A DNA stretch of 64,000 bases, taken from positions 33,506 to 97,505 of the forward strand of contig NZ_PVMZ01000031.1 in NCBI RefSeq assembly GCF_003001815.1, read 5' to 3'. Both the position numbers and the translations under genes were made by a program. The DNA comes from Actinoplanes italicus (GTDB lineage: Bacteria > Actinomycetota > Actinomycetes > Mycobacteriales > Micromonosporaceae). The notes under the pieces are model-generated. The model saw only the letters and a program-made list of their open reading frames with translations. It searched no databases and was not told where the DNA came from. Shown here piece after piece: positions 32,280-41,155 of the stretch (the first letter of the stretch is position 1; each line of letters opens with the position of its first letter).

Positions 32280-33131
32280 TCAGCGAACCTGTTTGGCGCT
32301 GAACTGCATCCGCGGCGTGGCGTAGAACTCCTGGGCCTGGATCAGCCGCAGCTCCCGCTCCCCCGACCGATAGGTCATGTCGATCAGATCAAAGACGCTG
32401 GAGGCGGTACGTTCCAGAGCCACCGAGGCGTCCCTGGTGGCCACGTAGTGAGCGGTGAACAGAGCGGCCGTGACGTCACCGGATCCGTTCGCCTTGAACG
32501 GCAGGTGCGGGGTGGTGACGATCCAGGCGCCGGCCGGGTCCACGACGAGCATCTCGATCGTGCCCTCCTCCCGGTCAGGTCGTTCGACGCTGGTGACCAG
32601 CACGGTCGACGGGCCCATGGCACGGGCGAGGTCGGCCGACTCGAGCGTCGACTCGAGACTCGCGGGCTCGGTGCCGGTCAGGAAGCCCAGCTCGAACTGG
32701 TTCGGCGTGATGATGTCGGCGACCGGCACGACCCGGTCGCGCAGCAGGACGGGGATCTCCGGGGCGACGAAGCAGCCGGACTTGGCGTTGCCCATGACCG
32801 GGTCGCACGCGTAGACGGCCGAGGGGTTCGCGGCCTTCACCCGGCGCACGGCGTCGATGATGACGTCGGCGATGCCCACCCCACCCTGATAGCCGGACAG
32901 TACCGCGTCGACCTGCGGGAACACCCCGCGCTCCTCGACACCGGTAAGGATCTCGGCGACGTCGGAAGGCGGGATGAGCGGCCCGCGCCAGGCGCCGTAG
33001 CCGGTGTGGTTGGAGAAGTTCACCGTGTAGACCGGGACGACCTCGACACCGATCCGTTGCAGCGGGAACACGGCCGCGGAGTTACCGACGTGACCATGGG
33101 CGACCGCGGACTGGATGGACAGAACCTTCAT
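32280..33131 (-). CDS. pdxY: Pyridoxal kinase PdxY
   Basis: The 283-residue protein matches PdxY along its length: MKVLSIQSAVAHGHVGNSAA at the start, VNFSNHTGYGAWRG, LSGYQGGVGIADVI, the CDPVMGN loop, ADIITPNQFELGFLTG and the ATP/anion-hole motif FKANGSGDVTAALF with the catalytic Asp in G-S-G-D. It phosphorylates pyridoxal in the vitamin B6 salvage pathway. Monocistronic with its own terminator; convergent or unrelated neighbours. Confidence 0.95.
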   Translation of the reverse strand: MKVLSIQSAVAHGHVGNSAAVFPLQRIGVEVVPVYTVNFSNHTGYGAWRGPLIPPSDVAEILTGVEERGVFPQVDAVLSGYQGGVGIADVIIDAVRRVKAANPSAVYACDPVMGNAKSGCFVAPEIPVLLRDRVVPVADIITPNQFELGFLTGTEPASLESTLESADLARAMGPSTVLVTSVERPDREEGTIEMLVVDPAGAWIVTTPHLPFKANGSGDVTAALFTAHYVATRDASVALERTASSVFDLIDMTYRSGERELRLIQAQEFYATPRMQFSAKQVR

Positions 33132-33264
33132 CCCGCCAGCCTAGAGACCCCTACGCGGCACTGGACTGCCATCCCGCCGCGCCGCGGGCATTCACCTGAC
33201 CGGTCAGGCACTTTGGATGCCGTCACCGTCCGGCTCTTCGAATCCCGGCGAGTACGATCGTGCG

Positions 33265-33765
33265 GTGAGTGACCCGGCGCCCGGACTGAACGCGGAGCAG
33301 CTCGGTGCGTACTTCGCTCTGATCGAGGTCAGCAGCCTCCTCCAGTACGCGGTCGACGAGCATCTGCGCGCCGACGGCGACCTGAGCTTCGTGCAGTTCC
33401 AGATCCTCGCCCGGCTGGTCGACGCACCGGAGGGCAGGCTGCGGATGACCGACCTGGCCGACGGTGTCGTGTACAGCCGCAGCGGGCTCACATATCAGGC
33501 CGGGCTGCTGGACAAGCGCGGCCTGATCACCCGGTCGCCGTCGCCGGACGACGAGCGCAGCGTCATGGTGACGGTCACCGACACGGGGCGGGCTCTGGTC
33601 GCGCAGGTGCTGCCCGGGCACGTCGACCGGGTCCATGAGCTGCTGTTCGCGCCGATGACCGGCACGGATCTCGCCGCTCTCAGCACCGTCCTCGAACGGG
33701 TGCGCGATCACATGCGCGCCGTTCCGCCGCGATCCGCCAAGCCGCGCGCCACGCGCCGGCGGTAG
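33265..33765 (+). CDS. MarR-family transcriptional regulator
   Basis: The GTG at 33265 (VSDPAPGLNAEQLGAYF) gives 166 residues; an ATG at 33217 would add 16. The winged helix domain (about 45-125) reads LRMTDLADGVVYSRSGLTYQ and the wing LITRSPSPDDERSVMVTVTD, typical of MarR. The 123-base gap to the next gene carries two palindromes that are almost certainly its operators, so it should repress the adjacent oxidoreductase and perhaps respond to electrophiles or quinones. Confidence 0.88.
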   Translation: MSDPAPGLNAEQLGAYFALIEVSSLLQYAVDEHLRADGDLSFVQFQILARLVDAPEGRLRMTDLADGVVYSRSGLTYQAGLLDKRGLITRSPSPDDERSVMVTVTDTGRALVAQVLPGHVDRVHELLFAPMTGTDLAALSTVLERVRDHMRAVPPRSAKPRATRRR

Positions 33766-33808
33766 ACCGATCCGGCTTTTGTCGGCCGGCTCACACTGAA
33801 TCCCACTT

Positions 33809-33824
33809 GCTTCGAATTCGAAGC
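33809..33824. promoter_or_regulatory. MarR operator O1
   Basis: GCTTCGAATTCGAAGC is a perfect 16-bp palindrome upstream of the oxidoreductase gene. Confidence 0.82.
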
Positions 33825-33842
33825 GAGCTATGGTTCAGGAGT

Positions 33843-33858
33843 GCTTCGGATTCGAAGC
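33843..33858. promoter_or_regulatory. MarR operator O2
   Basis: GCTTCGGATTCGAAGC is the same palindrome with one mismatch, 34 bp centre-to-centre from O1 and 30 bases before the oxidoreductase ATG, where bound repressor would block initiation. Confidence 0.82.
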
Positions 33859-33888
33859 AACTAGCTCACCAGAGGCGAGGACAAGGCA

Positions 33889-34803
33889 ATGAAGGCGATT
33901 CGATTCCATGAGTACGGCGACCCGACCGTCCTGCGCCACGAGGACGTCGAGCAACCCGTCCCCGGCGCCGGACAGGTGCTGCTGCGCGTCGCGGCGACGT
34001 CGTTCAACGGCGTCGACGGAAACATCCGCGCGGGTTTCATGCAGGGCCCGATCCCGGTGACGCTGCCGCACACTCCCGGCATCGACGTGTCCGGCACGGT
34101 CGCGCGGCTCGGTGACGGCGTGACGAACGTCGAGCTCGGCGACCGGGTCGTCGGGTTCCTGCCGATGACCGGTGCCGGCGCCGCCGCCGAATACGTCGTG
34201 GCACCGGCCGAGATCCTGGCACCGGCACCGACCGGCATCGACCTGGCCGACGCCGCCGCACTGCCGATCGTCGGCCTCACCGCGTGGCAGGCGCTGTTCG
34301 AGCACGCGAAACTCAGCAGCGGGCAGCGCGTGCTGATCAACGGCGCGGGCGGAGCCGTCGGCGGCTACGCGGTGCAGCTGGCCAAGAGCGCCGGCGCACA
34401 CGTGATCGCCGTGACGAGCGCCCGCTCCGCCGGCCGCGCCAGGGCAGCGGGCGCCGACGAGGTCGCCGACAGCGCCGCGACCGGCCCGGTCGACGTGGTG
34501 CTCAACCTCGCCCCGGTCCAGCCCGAGCAGCTGGCGGCCCTGCTGGACGTGATCCGCCCGGGCGGCGTGCTGGTCAACACCACGGTGTGGATGCCGGCGC
34601 CGAGCGATGAGTCGCGCGGCGTACACGGCATCAATCTCTTCGTCCGTAGTGACGCCGCCCAGCTCTCGCACCTGGTGTCCCTGGTCGACGCGGGCGAGTT
34701 GCGGGTCGAGGTCGCACAGCGGGTCCCGCTCGCGGAGCTGCCGGACGTCCACGCCCGGGCCGCCGCCGGCACGCTGCCCGGCAAGACCGTCATCGTCGCC
34801 TGA
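33889..34803 (+). CDS. NADP-dependent quinone-oxidoreductase-like enzyme (zinc-less MDR family)
   Basis: The 304-residue protein is a medium-chain dehydrogenase/reductase without zinc ligands. The N-terminal GroES-like domain (1-115) has RFHEYGDPTVLRHEDV and GIDVSGTVARLGDGV. The Rossmann part has QRVLINGAGGAVGGYAVQLA (about 145-165) for NADPH. It probably reduces quinones or alpha,beta-unsaturated carbonyls. The gene starts behind two MarR operators, so it is the main regulated target of the adjacent MarR protein. Confidence 0.9.
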   Translation: MKAIRFHEYGDPTVLRHEDVEQPVPGAGQVLLRVAATSFNGVDGNIRAGFMQGPIPVTLPHTPGIDVSGTVARLGDGVTNVELGDRVVGFLPMTGAGAAAEYVVAPAEILAPAPTGIDLADAAALPIVGLTAWQALFEHAKLSSGQRVLINGAGGAVGGYAVQLAKSAGAHVIAVTSARSAGRARAAGADEVADSAATGPVDVVLNLAPVQPEQLAALLDVIRPGGVLVNTTVWMPAPSDESRGVHGINLFVRSDAAQLSHLVSLVDAGELRVEVAQRVPLAELPDVHARAAAGTLPGKTVIVA

Positions 34804-34858
34804 CCGACGATGGTCGATAGGCTCTCGCGTGAAACAGCCCGCCCCCTGGTGACGGACC

Positions 34859-35426
34859 TCAGATCTGGCCGAGATCGACCTCGACCGGGAAGGGCGCGGC
34901 CACTTTCACCACTCCGGTGAAGACCTCGCCGTCGCGGTAACGCCCGGCCGCCGGGTCGAGAACGTACGTGTAGACCAGGGGCACACCGGTGGCGGCCTGC
35001 TCGACACGCCAGTAGAACGGGATGCCGGCCCCTGGCGTACTGATCGACCTTCACGATCCGATCGGTCGTCTCCGACCCGGGTGAGACCACCTCGACCACG
35101 AGTAGAACGTGTTCGGGCCGCGTCGGGGTGACGTCGATCGTCTCCGCGCGGTAAACCGTCACATCAGGGCGACGATTGTTCAGTGGCACATCCTGCAGCC
35201 GGACATCGAAGTCGGTGTCAGCGTTCCAGTCCGGCCCCGCGGCGGCGTCCAGCGCGTTCGCCAGGAGCCGGGCCAGGCGGTTGTGCCGCTTGGACGCACT
35301 CGGACCCACGAGAACCATCCCGTCCACGATCTCGATGCCCGCGCACTGCTCTTCAGTCCATGCTGCGTACTGCTCGGCCGTGACCTGCTCATGCATCCAG
35401 GCCGGCGCCACCATCTCGGCAGTCAC
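34859..35426 (-). pseudogene. Frameshifted Uma2-family endonuclease-like gene
   Basis: From the ATG at 35426 the frame encodes a Uma2/DUF820 restriction-endonuclease-fold protein: AWTEEQCAGIEIVDGMVLVG, SKRHNRLARLLANAL, then RRPDVTVYRAE and VLLVVEVVSPGSETTDRIVK with the PD-(D/E)XK-like acidic residues. At a C4 run (35029-35032) it shifts; in the next frame the expected ending AGIPFYWRVEQAATGVPLVY continues to a TGA at 34859. Removing one base restores a full-length 188-residue protein, so this is a single one-base frameshift. Confidence 0.85.
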
Positions 35427-35754
35427 ACGAATCTCCTCCAGATGCCGCCGGGCTACGACCTCAAGATACCGCCATCATCGTCTGGCCGAGGCGTGCCGGC
35501 CGGGTCATGCAATGCCGGTAGGCCGGCGACGACTGAACCGCCGGCGACCAGGGTGATGATCAACCTGGGAACGGCTCGGTCCGCACTGCTCCCATCCGCA
35601 GCACCGGCGCTCGGGATGCGTGCCGTTTGCAGCAGAGTCATCGCCGCGGCCGGGAAGACCCGCTCGCGTTCACGTCCTCTCGGCCGCACTGACCTGCTCG
35701 GCGACACGACGGTGACCCGGATTCCCGAGGTGGGCGGATATGCCCCGCGGTGGA
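35427..35754. other. Intergenic stretch with no convincing gene
   Basis: This 328-base gap lies upstream of the Uma2 pseudogene and downstream of the phosphorylase-Ltp gene. An 84-codon minus frame (35453-35707) is open, but it has no ribosome site or recognisable domain. GATTCCCGAGG and similar motifs show no symmetry worth calling. Confidence 0.4.
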
Positions 35755-36936
35755 TCAGAGACCCACCGCGTCGGCGCCATAGGCGGCTTGTGATCGGGTA
35801 AAGCCCTCGCCCGCGTCCGAGGACAGCTGCTCGATCAGTCCCTTACGGGAGAACGCACCGCTCCTCAGATAGCTCCTGGCAGACTTCACTGCCTGCTTGT
35901 TGTAATCAATTTCCAGGGAGTCCACCGCGAACGTCGCCGCCTCCAGCGAAAACCCCTCACCCGCCTCCGAGGACAACTGCTCGATCAGTCCCTTACGGGA
36001 GAACACACCGTTCCTCAGATAGCTCTCGGCCGACCGTACAGCGTTCTGATACTCCACCGACAACGGCTTGCGGGCGGTGCCAGCACTGGCTTTGTCGACC
36101 GAGGAGGCGGTTGTCCGGTCCACCGGCGGCGTGGATCCGGCCGCTCTCCGCAGATCGGGGGACGGCGGCCACACCTTACTTTCGGTCGCATGCCGACGTG
36201 ACCCGGACAGGTAGTCCACGATGACGGCGACGGCGAAGTCGGCTGCGTTCTGTGCGGCGAGCGGCTGCGAGCCCGCCGCGTCGACGATCTCTTTGTCCCC
36301 GTCGGCCCGGTCGCTGATGCCCCGGATGACCAAAGCGGGCACCCGGCATGTATGACAGGCCCTGGCCATGCCCGCGCTCTCCATCTCGATCGCGCCGGCG
36401 TCGTCGTAGTGATCATTCAGCTGTTCCGACAGTGGCTGCTTCAGGGAGTTGAGCACCACGTCCCCCGCAGCGACCGGCCGGAAGTAGACCGGTGGCAGGT
36501 CAGGGCGCTCGCGGTAGGACCGGGCGATCACTCGAGCCAACTGTTCGAGTTTCAGATCCGCATCATGGGCACGGGGCCGGGCGCGGAACCCGCGGTCGTC
36601 CATAGTGCCGCTCTGGTAGGCATAAACGCGGACAGCGGTGACGACGTCGCCGATCTGGAGATCGCTGTGAAGGGCGCCGGCGATCCCGACGAAGAGGATG
36701 GCGCTGGGGCGGAAAAGTTCGACGGCATGCACGACCGCCAGCGCAGCATCAATGTTTCCCTGGCCCAGCTCAGCGATCGCCACCTGGCCTTCTGCACCCT
36801 GCAGAGCGCCGACTTCGAACTCGATGCCCACCCAATGCGTACGCCGATCCCGGTCGAGTAGGTGTCGTCGCACCGCGTCGTATTCCACGGGCAGTGCGGT
36901 CAGCACAACGACTTCGACACCGCCCTGTGCGCTCAT
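35755..36936 (-). CDS. Nucleoside-phosphorylase-like effector fused to two Ltp repeats
   Basis: The 393-residue protein has an N-terminal phosphorylase-superfamily domain (about 8-245) like MTA/SAH nucleosidases: VVLTALPVEYDAVRRHL, AELGQGNIDAALAVVH, ILFVGIAGALHSDLQIGDVV, the substrate-binding AIEMESAGMA (Glu184, Glu186) and RGISDRAD with the catalytic Asp209. A linker (250-290) joins two tandem Ltp-type repeats (about 293-343 and 344-393), each with SAxSYLRxGxFSRKGLIEQL and GEGF. Ltp repeats occur in a phage superinfection-exclusion lipoprotein of Streptococcus, and phosphorylase domains are known effectors in bacterial conflict systems. A nucleoside-cleaving defence or signalling role is therefore inferred. 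No signal peptide, so it acts in the cytoplasm. Confidence 0.82.
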   Translation of the reverse strand: MSAQGGVEVVVLTALPVEYDAVRRHLLDRDRRTHWVGIEFEVGALQGAEGQVAIAELGQGNIDAALAVVHAVELFRPSAILFVGIAGALHSDLQIGDVVTAVRVYAYQSGTMDDRGFRARPRAHDADLKLEQLARVIARSYRERPDLPPVYFRPVAAGDVVLNSLKQPLSEQLNDHYDDAGAIEMESAGMARACHTCRVPALVIRGISDRADGDKEIVDAAGSQPLAAQNAADFAVAVIVDYLSGSRRHATESKVWPPSPDLRRAAGSTPPVDRTTASSVDKASAGTARKPLSVEYQNAVRSAESYLRNGVFSRKGLIEQLSSEAGEGFSLEAATFAVDSLEIDYNKQAVKSARSYLRSGAFSRKGLIEQLSSDAGEGFTRSQAAYGADAVGL

Positions 36937-37069
36937 GGAAACAGGCTAGCCGTGGGCACCACTTCCACCCTGGATGGGTGGTTGCGCTGAGCTCCCAGCC
37001 CCGGGGACGGTGCTCAGCCCTGAAGCGCCCCGAGGGTCCTGATCTAGGGCGCCGCGAGGACAGGCCTCT

Positions 37070-37576
37070 CTACAGGCCGAGTTCGACAGGATCGTCCGGT
37101 GGACCAGCGGTGAGGAGCGCCGTCAGGGGCGTGGTGAGGTCGCGGGGCGAGAACAACTCCGGTCCTGTGTAGCCCGCGATCTCGGAGAGCCGCCACCAGC
37201 GGAACCCGGCCAGGTTCTCGGAAGCGGCGAGTTCGTCGTCCGAGAATTCGCCGTGGGGCTGGAAGTGACTCGTACGAACGAGGAAGTAGTCGTTGACGAT
37301 GCCGTCCAGGCCCGGCGCGATGTCGGGGGACACGACCACCTGGTGCCAGACGTGCGGCGGATCGGTGGTGACCGCCAGTCCGGTCTCCTCGCGCATCTCA
37401 CGGCGCAGGGCCGTCAGCCGGTCCTCGCCGGCTTCGATACCGCCACCCGGAGCGGCCCACACGGCCAGCGCCTGCTCCGGGACCGCCGGGTGCGGGAAGA
37501 CGAACCGGCAGAGCAGGATGCGTTCGCTCTCGTCCAGGATGATCGCCCGGACCGAGTGGCGCAGACGCGGCGTCAT
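37070..37576 (-). CDS. Nudix hydrolase
   Basis: With the start at 37576 (MTPRLRHSVRAIILDE) it has 168 residues; the frame extends to 37612. The complete Nudix box GGGIEAGEDRLTALRREMRE followed by ETGLAV fits G-x5-E-x7-R-E-x2-E-E-x-G. The flanking beta-strands AIILDESERILLCRFVFP and the C-terminal WWRLSEIAGY are of the ADP-ribose/NADH or (deoxy)nucleoside-triphosphate pyrophosphatase type. It follows the phosphorylase-Ltp gene on the same strand (gap 133 bases, upstream of it in transcription order), so both act on nucleotides. Confidence 0.9.
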   Translation of the reverse strand: MTPRLRHSVRAIILDESERILLCRFVFPHPAVPEQALAVWAAPGGGIEAGEDRLTALRREMREETGLAVTTDPPHVWHQVVVSPDIAPGLDGIVNDYFLVRTSHFQPHGEFSDDELAASENLAGFRWWRLSEIAGYTGPELFSPRDLTTPLTALLTAGPPDDPVELGL

Positions 37577-37620
37577 GAAACGGCGGTGATCGGCACCGCC
37601 GCAGGCTATCAATCACCGGA

Positions 37621-37662
37621 CAGCGATCGGCCTTGTCAGTCGAGGGGGTCGGCCGATCGCTG
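37621..37662. promoter_or_regulatory. Perfect inverted repeat in the Nudix / NB-ARC divergent region
   Basis: CAGCGATCGGCC (37621-37632) and GGCCGATCGCTG (37651-37662) are exact 12-bp arms, 18 bases apart. The position between two divergent genes suggests an operator rather than a terminator. Confidence 0.5.
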
Positions 37663-37854
37663 TGGCCAGTGGCGAGGTAGCGCAGCGTCCTGACCCCCGT
37701 GTGTCAGGATGCCCGTCGCTCGAAGATCCTCGTCGCGTCGAGTCTCCTGCACGGAACCGCTTCCGTGGCGAAGTCTGGACGAATTTGGACGACGGTATCG
37801 AGCGGCCTAGATTCGAAGCCGCCGAGCCGCCGAGCATGATCCAGGGAGTGAGCG

Positions 37855-40458
37855 ATGCCGCTACCGCAGGAGCCGGTGACCCCTGGGACGTTCGCCACTC
37901 TGCCCGATCCGGTGCAGGCCGGTTCGGTCAACGAGCTGGTCGAACGGCTTCGGCTGCTCAAGGCGTGGGCCGGCGATCCGTCGTACGAGATGATCAAGGA
38001 CCGGATCAACGTCGCCTGGATCGGGGCGGGCCGGCCGGCGAGTGAGCTGGCCCGGCGGTCCACTGTGGCCAACTGTTTTCAGCCGGGCCGGCGGCGTTTC
38101 AACACCGACCTGGTCCTGGCCGTGGTCGAGGCGCTGCACCCGGATGTGGGCTATGTGACCCAGTGGCGGCAGGCCCTGCGGGTGATCGCCGGTGAGACCG
38201 AGGCGGTCGCGCTCGTCCGGGTGCAGGACTCGCTGCCCGCCGACCCGAACACCTTCTGCGGCCGGATCGGCGAGCTCGACAGGCTACGCGAAGCCGTGCG
38301 AAGCGGCGCCGCGCGGGGCGGGGACGCGGTGGTGATCTCCGCGATCGAGGGGATGGCCGGAGTCGGCAAGACGCAGCTTGCCGTGCACGCCGGGCATCTG
38401 CTGGTCCGGGAGGACGTGGTGGACCGGGTGCTCTTCGTCAACCTGCGCGGTTTCCATCCGGACGAGACGCAGCCGCCGGCCGATCCGGCCGCGGTCCTGG
38501 ACGGTTTCCTGCGGCTGCTCGGCGTGCCCGGCCAGCAGATCCCGCACGAGGTGGACAGGCGGACCGCCGCCTACCGGGAGCGGCTCACCGGCACACGGAC
38601 GCTGGTGCTTCTCGACAATGCCGCGACCGCCGACCAGGTGCGGCCGCTGCTGCCGGCCACTCCCGGTTGCGTCGCTCTGATCACCAGCCGGCGGAGCCTC
38701 GCCGACCTGGGGCCGGCGGCCCGGTTCACGGTCGACGTCTTCACGCGGGACGAGGCGCTGCAGTTCCTCGCCGACGCCGTCCCGGACGTGCCCGTCGGGT
38801 CCGACCCGGATGCCGCGGCGCGGATCGCGCAGCGCTGCGGCCATCTGCCTCTGGCTCTGAGCCTGACGGCCGGGCACATCCGTGGCACGCCGGGCTGGAC
38901 CCTCACCGACCACGCCGACCGGCTCGACGAACGCCATCACGATCGGCGGCTGGACAGCGGCATCGAGGTGGCGCTGAGCCTGTCGTACCAGTCTCTGCCC
39001 GGCGACCTGCAACGGCTGTTGCGCCTGAGCGGGCTGCACCCGGGCCAGGACCTCGACTCCTACGCCGCGGCGGCGCTGGCCGGCATCGATCTGGCGGCGG
39101 CCCGGGCGGGGCTGCGGCAGCTGTGCCGTGACCATCTGCTGCAACCGGCCGGGGAGGACCGGTACACCTTCCACGACCTCGTCCGCGCGTACGCCACCTC
39201 GCGTGCCCACGACCAGGACGCTCCGAGCCGGCGCCGGACCGCCCTGACCCGGCTGTTCGACTACTACCTCGCGACCACCGCCGCCGCCATGGACACGATC
39301 TACCCGGTCGACGACCATCGCCGGCCCGACGTTCCACCGGCGAGCACGCCGGCACCGGACCTGACCGGCAGGGACGCCGCCGTGGCCTGGCTGAACGCCG
39401 AGCGTCCTAACCTGGTGGCCGTCACCGGGCACACCGCGACGCAGGGCTGGCCCACCCACACCATCAAGCTGGCACAGACCCTCTACCGCTACCTCAACAC
39501 CGGTTACCGCACCGACGAGCTGATCGTTCACGGCCACGCCCATCACGCCGCACGTGACAGCGGCAATCTGCTGGAGCAGGCGTGGGCCCTGACCAACCTC
39601 GGCACCGCCCATCTGGGGCTGGGGCAGGCCGGGTGGGGTGGTGACTACTTCCGGCAGGCGCTCGACCTGTTCCGCCGGGCCGGTGACGCGGCCGGTCAGG
39701 CCCGGGCGCTGTCCAGCATCGGCATCGCCGAGGAACGGTCGGCCAACTACGACGCCGCCATCGAGAACAAGGCGAAGGCCCTGGCGGTGTACGAGGAGCT
39801 CGGCGACCCGGTCGCGCAGGGCCGCAGCCTGCGCAGCCTCGGACTCTCCTACCGCCTGGCCGGCCGCATCCCGGAGGCGCTCGACTTCTACGGACGGTCC
39901 CTGGCACTGGCGCGGCGGATCGGCGACCGGATCAGCGAGGCGACGACGTTGAACTACCTCGGCGAGATCGAGATGCAATCCCAGCGGTACGAACCCGCGC
40001 GCGCCCATCTCGAACAGGCCGTGACCCTGCACCGGGAGCTACGGAACCTCACCAGCGAAGCCTCCTCGCTGGACAACCTGGGCCTGCTCCACACCCGTCT
40101 CGGCGATCCCGGGAAGGCCATCGACTGCCACCTGCAGGCCTTGGACATCCTGCGTCAGACCGGCGACCAGTACTACGACATGTGGGTGCTCAACGGTCTC
40201 GGTGAGGCGAGCCTCGCCGCCGGCCGGCCGGCCGACGCCGTCACCCACCACACCGCCGCCCGTGTCCTGGCCACCGACACCGGTGCCCGCGACCAGCAGG
40301 CCCGCGCCCACGTCGGGCTCGGCCACAGCCACGCCGCCCTGAGCCGGCGTACCAGGGCCGTGGAACACTACGAGCAGGCACTGGCCCTCTACACCGATCT
40401 CGGCCTGCCGGAGGCCGACGAGGTCCGCACCCGCCTGTCCGGGCTAGAAGACCGATGA
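37855..40458 (+). CDS. STAND regulator: HTH-like head, NB-ARC ATPase, TPR tail
   Basis: The 867-residue protein begins with a helical DNA-binding-like region of the type found in actinobacterial NB-ARC proteins (about 25-110: VNELVERLRLLKAWAGDPSY). Then comes the NB-ARC domain with P-loop GMAGVGKT (166-173), Walker B LVLLDNAA, the TSRR sensor and the GHLPLAL motif. From about 545 a run of tetratricopeptide repeats reaches the C-terminus (ALTNLGTAHLGLGQAGWGGD, LRSLGLSYRLAGRIPEALDF and more). It should switch by ATP/ADP exchange on sensing a partner bound to the TPRs. The end overlaps the convergent 2OG-oxygenase gene by 15 bases. Target unknown. Confidence 0.88.
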   Translation: MPLPQEPVTPGTFATLPDPVQAGSVNELVERLRLLKAWAGDPSYEMIKDRINVAWIGAGRPASELARRSTVANCFQPGRRRFNTDLVLAVVEALHPDVGYVTQWRQALRVIAGETEAVALVRVQDSLPADPNTFCGRIGELDRLREAVRSGAARGGDAVVISAIEGMAGVGKTQLAVHAGHLLVREDVVDRVLFVNLRGFHPDETQPPADPAAVLDGFLRLLGVPGQQIPHEVDRRTAAYRERLTGTRTLVLLDNAATADQVRPLLPATPGCVALITSRRSLADLGPAARFTVDVFTRDEALQFLADAVPDVPVGSDPDAAARIAQRCGHLPLALSLTAGHIRGTPGWTLTDHADRLDERHHDRRLDSGIEVALSLSYQSLPGDLQRLLRLSGLHPGQDLDSYAAAALAGIDLAAARAGLRQLCRDHLLQPAGEDRYTFHDLVRAYATSRAHDQDAPSRRRTALTRLFDYYLATTAAAMDTIYPVDDHRRPDVPPASTPAPDLTGRDAAVAWLNAERPNLVAVTGHTATQGWPTHTIKLAQTLYRYLNTGYRTDELIVHGHAHHAARDSGNLLEQAWALTNLGTAHLGLGQAGWGGDYFRQALDLFRRAGDAAGQARALSSIGIAEERSANYDAAIENKAKALAVYEELGDPVAQGRSLRSLGLSYRLAGRIPEALDFYGRSLALARRIGDRISEATTLNYLGEIEMQSQRYEPARAHLEQAVTLHRELRNLTSEASSLDNLGLLHTRLGDPGKAIDCHLQALDILRQTGDQYYDMWVLNGLGEASLAAGRPADAVTHHTAARVLATDTGARDQQARAHVGLGHSHAALSRRTRAVEHYEQALALYTDLGLPEADEVRTRLSGLEDR

Positions 40459-41151
40459 CCTCAGGTCGTACGTGTCGCTGTAGTTGACGGTGCAGACGAT
40501 GGCATCGCGCCACGGCGGTGTGCCCGGGCGGCCCACCAGCGGTGAGGCGTTGTGCAGGAAGGCCGCGTCCCGGAAGACGATCATCTGGCCGGGCTCGAGG
40601 GTGACCCTGTACACGATGCGGGCCGGGTCGTCGACGGCGTGCAGGGTCGTCTCGGCGCCGTCGGCGTGCTTGTCGGCGACGTACACCATGACGTACTCCT
40701 CCTCGTCCTGATGCGGGCCGGACACCACGTTCGTCCGGGTGCGCAGGAAGTTGACGCCGAAGGTGCCGTCCTCGTGGCGCAGATGGGGCGGGACGAGCGT
40801 CATCGCGGATCGCACCCAGGCCTCCATCAGCGGGTCCGCCAGCAGGGGGACCCGGGCGTGGGTACGTGAGCCGGCGACCCCGCTGCGATCCGTTATCACT
40901 ATCTCGTCGTGTTCCCGCAGCGCCAGCCGATCGCCGTTCCAGCGGTACCGGAGGACGTCCCGGGCACGGTCACGGTCCCGGTGCACCGCGGGATGGTCGC
41001 CCTCGAGCACCTGCTCGGTGAAGTACGTCGCGGTGATGTGCCGACGTGTGCCCGGGTCCAGCCGCAGGTCCTCGTCGTCGACGACGACGAAGTCGTTCTT
41101 CGAGATCTCTTCCCAGATGTGGTCGAGACTCTTCACCGATTGATCCCTCAT
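40444..41151 (-). CDS. 2OG-Fe(II) dioxygenase-like protein
   Basis: The 235-residue protein has the double-stranded beta-helix iron-binding motif: GPHQDEEEYVMVYVADKH supplies H-x-D and AAFLHNASPLVG the distal histidine, with R in DDPARIVYRVTLEPG near the oxoglutarate site. FGVNFLRTRTNVVSGPHQDE is typical of the 2OG-Fe family that includes free amino-acid hydroxylases such as isoleucine dioxygenase. It lies 4 bases after the XRE regulator and is probably co-transcribed and controlled by it. Confidence 0.82.
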   Translation of the reverse strand: MRDQSVKSLDHIWEEISKNDFVVVDDEDLRLDPGTRRHITATYFTEQVLEGDHPAVHRDRDRARDVLRYRWNGDRLALREHDEIVITDRSGVAGSRTHARVPLLADPLMEAWVRSAMTLVPPHLRHEDGTFGVNFLRTRTNVVSGPHQDEEEYVMVYVADKHADGAETTLHAVDDPARIVYRVTLEPGQMIVFRDAAFLHNASPLVGRPGTPPWRDAIVCTVNYSDTYDLRSSVF

Positions 41152-41155
41152 CGCC

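Noticed and set aside
35453..35707. 84-codon minus-strand small gene
   Set aside because: No ribosome site, no recognisable domain, composition close to that of other shadow frames.
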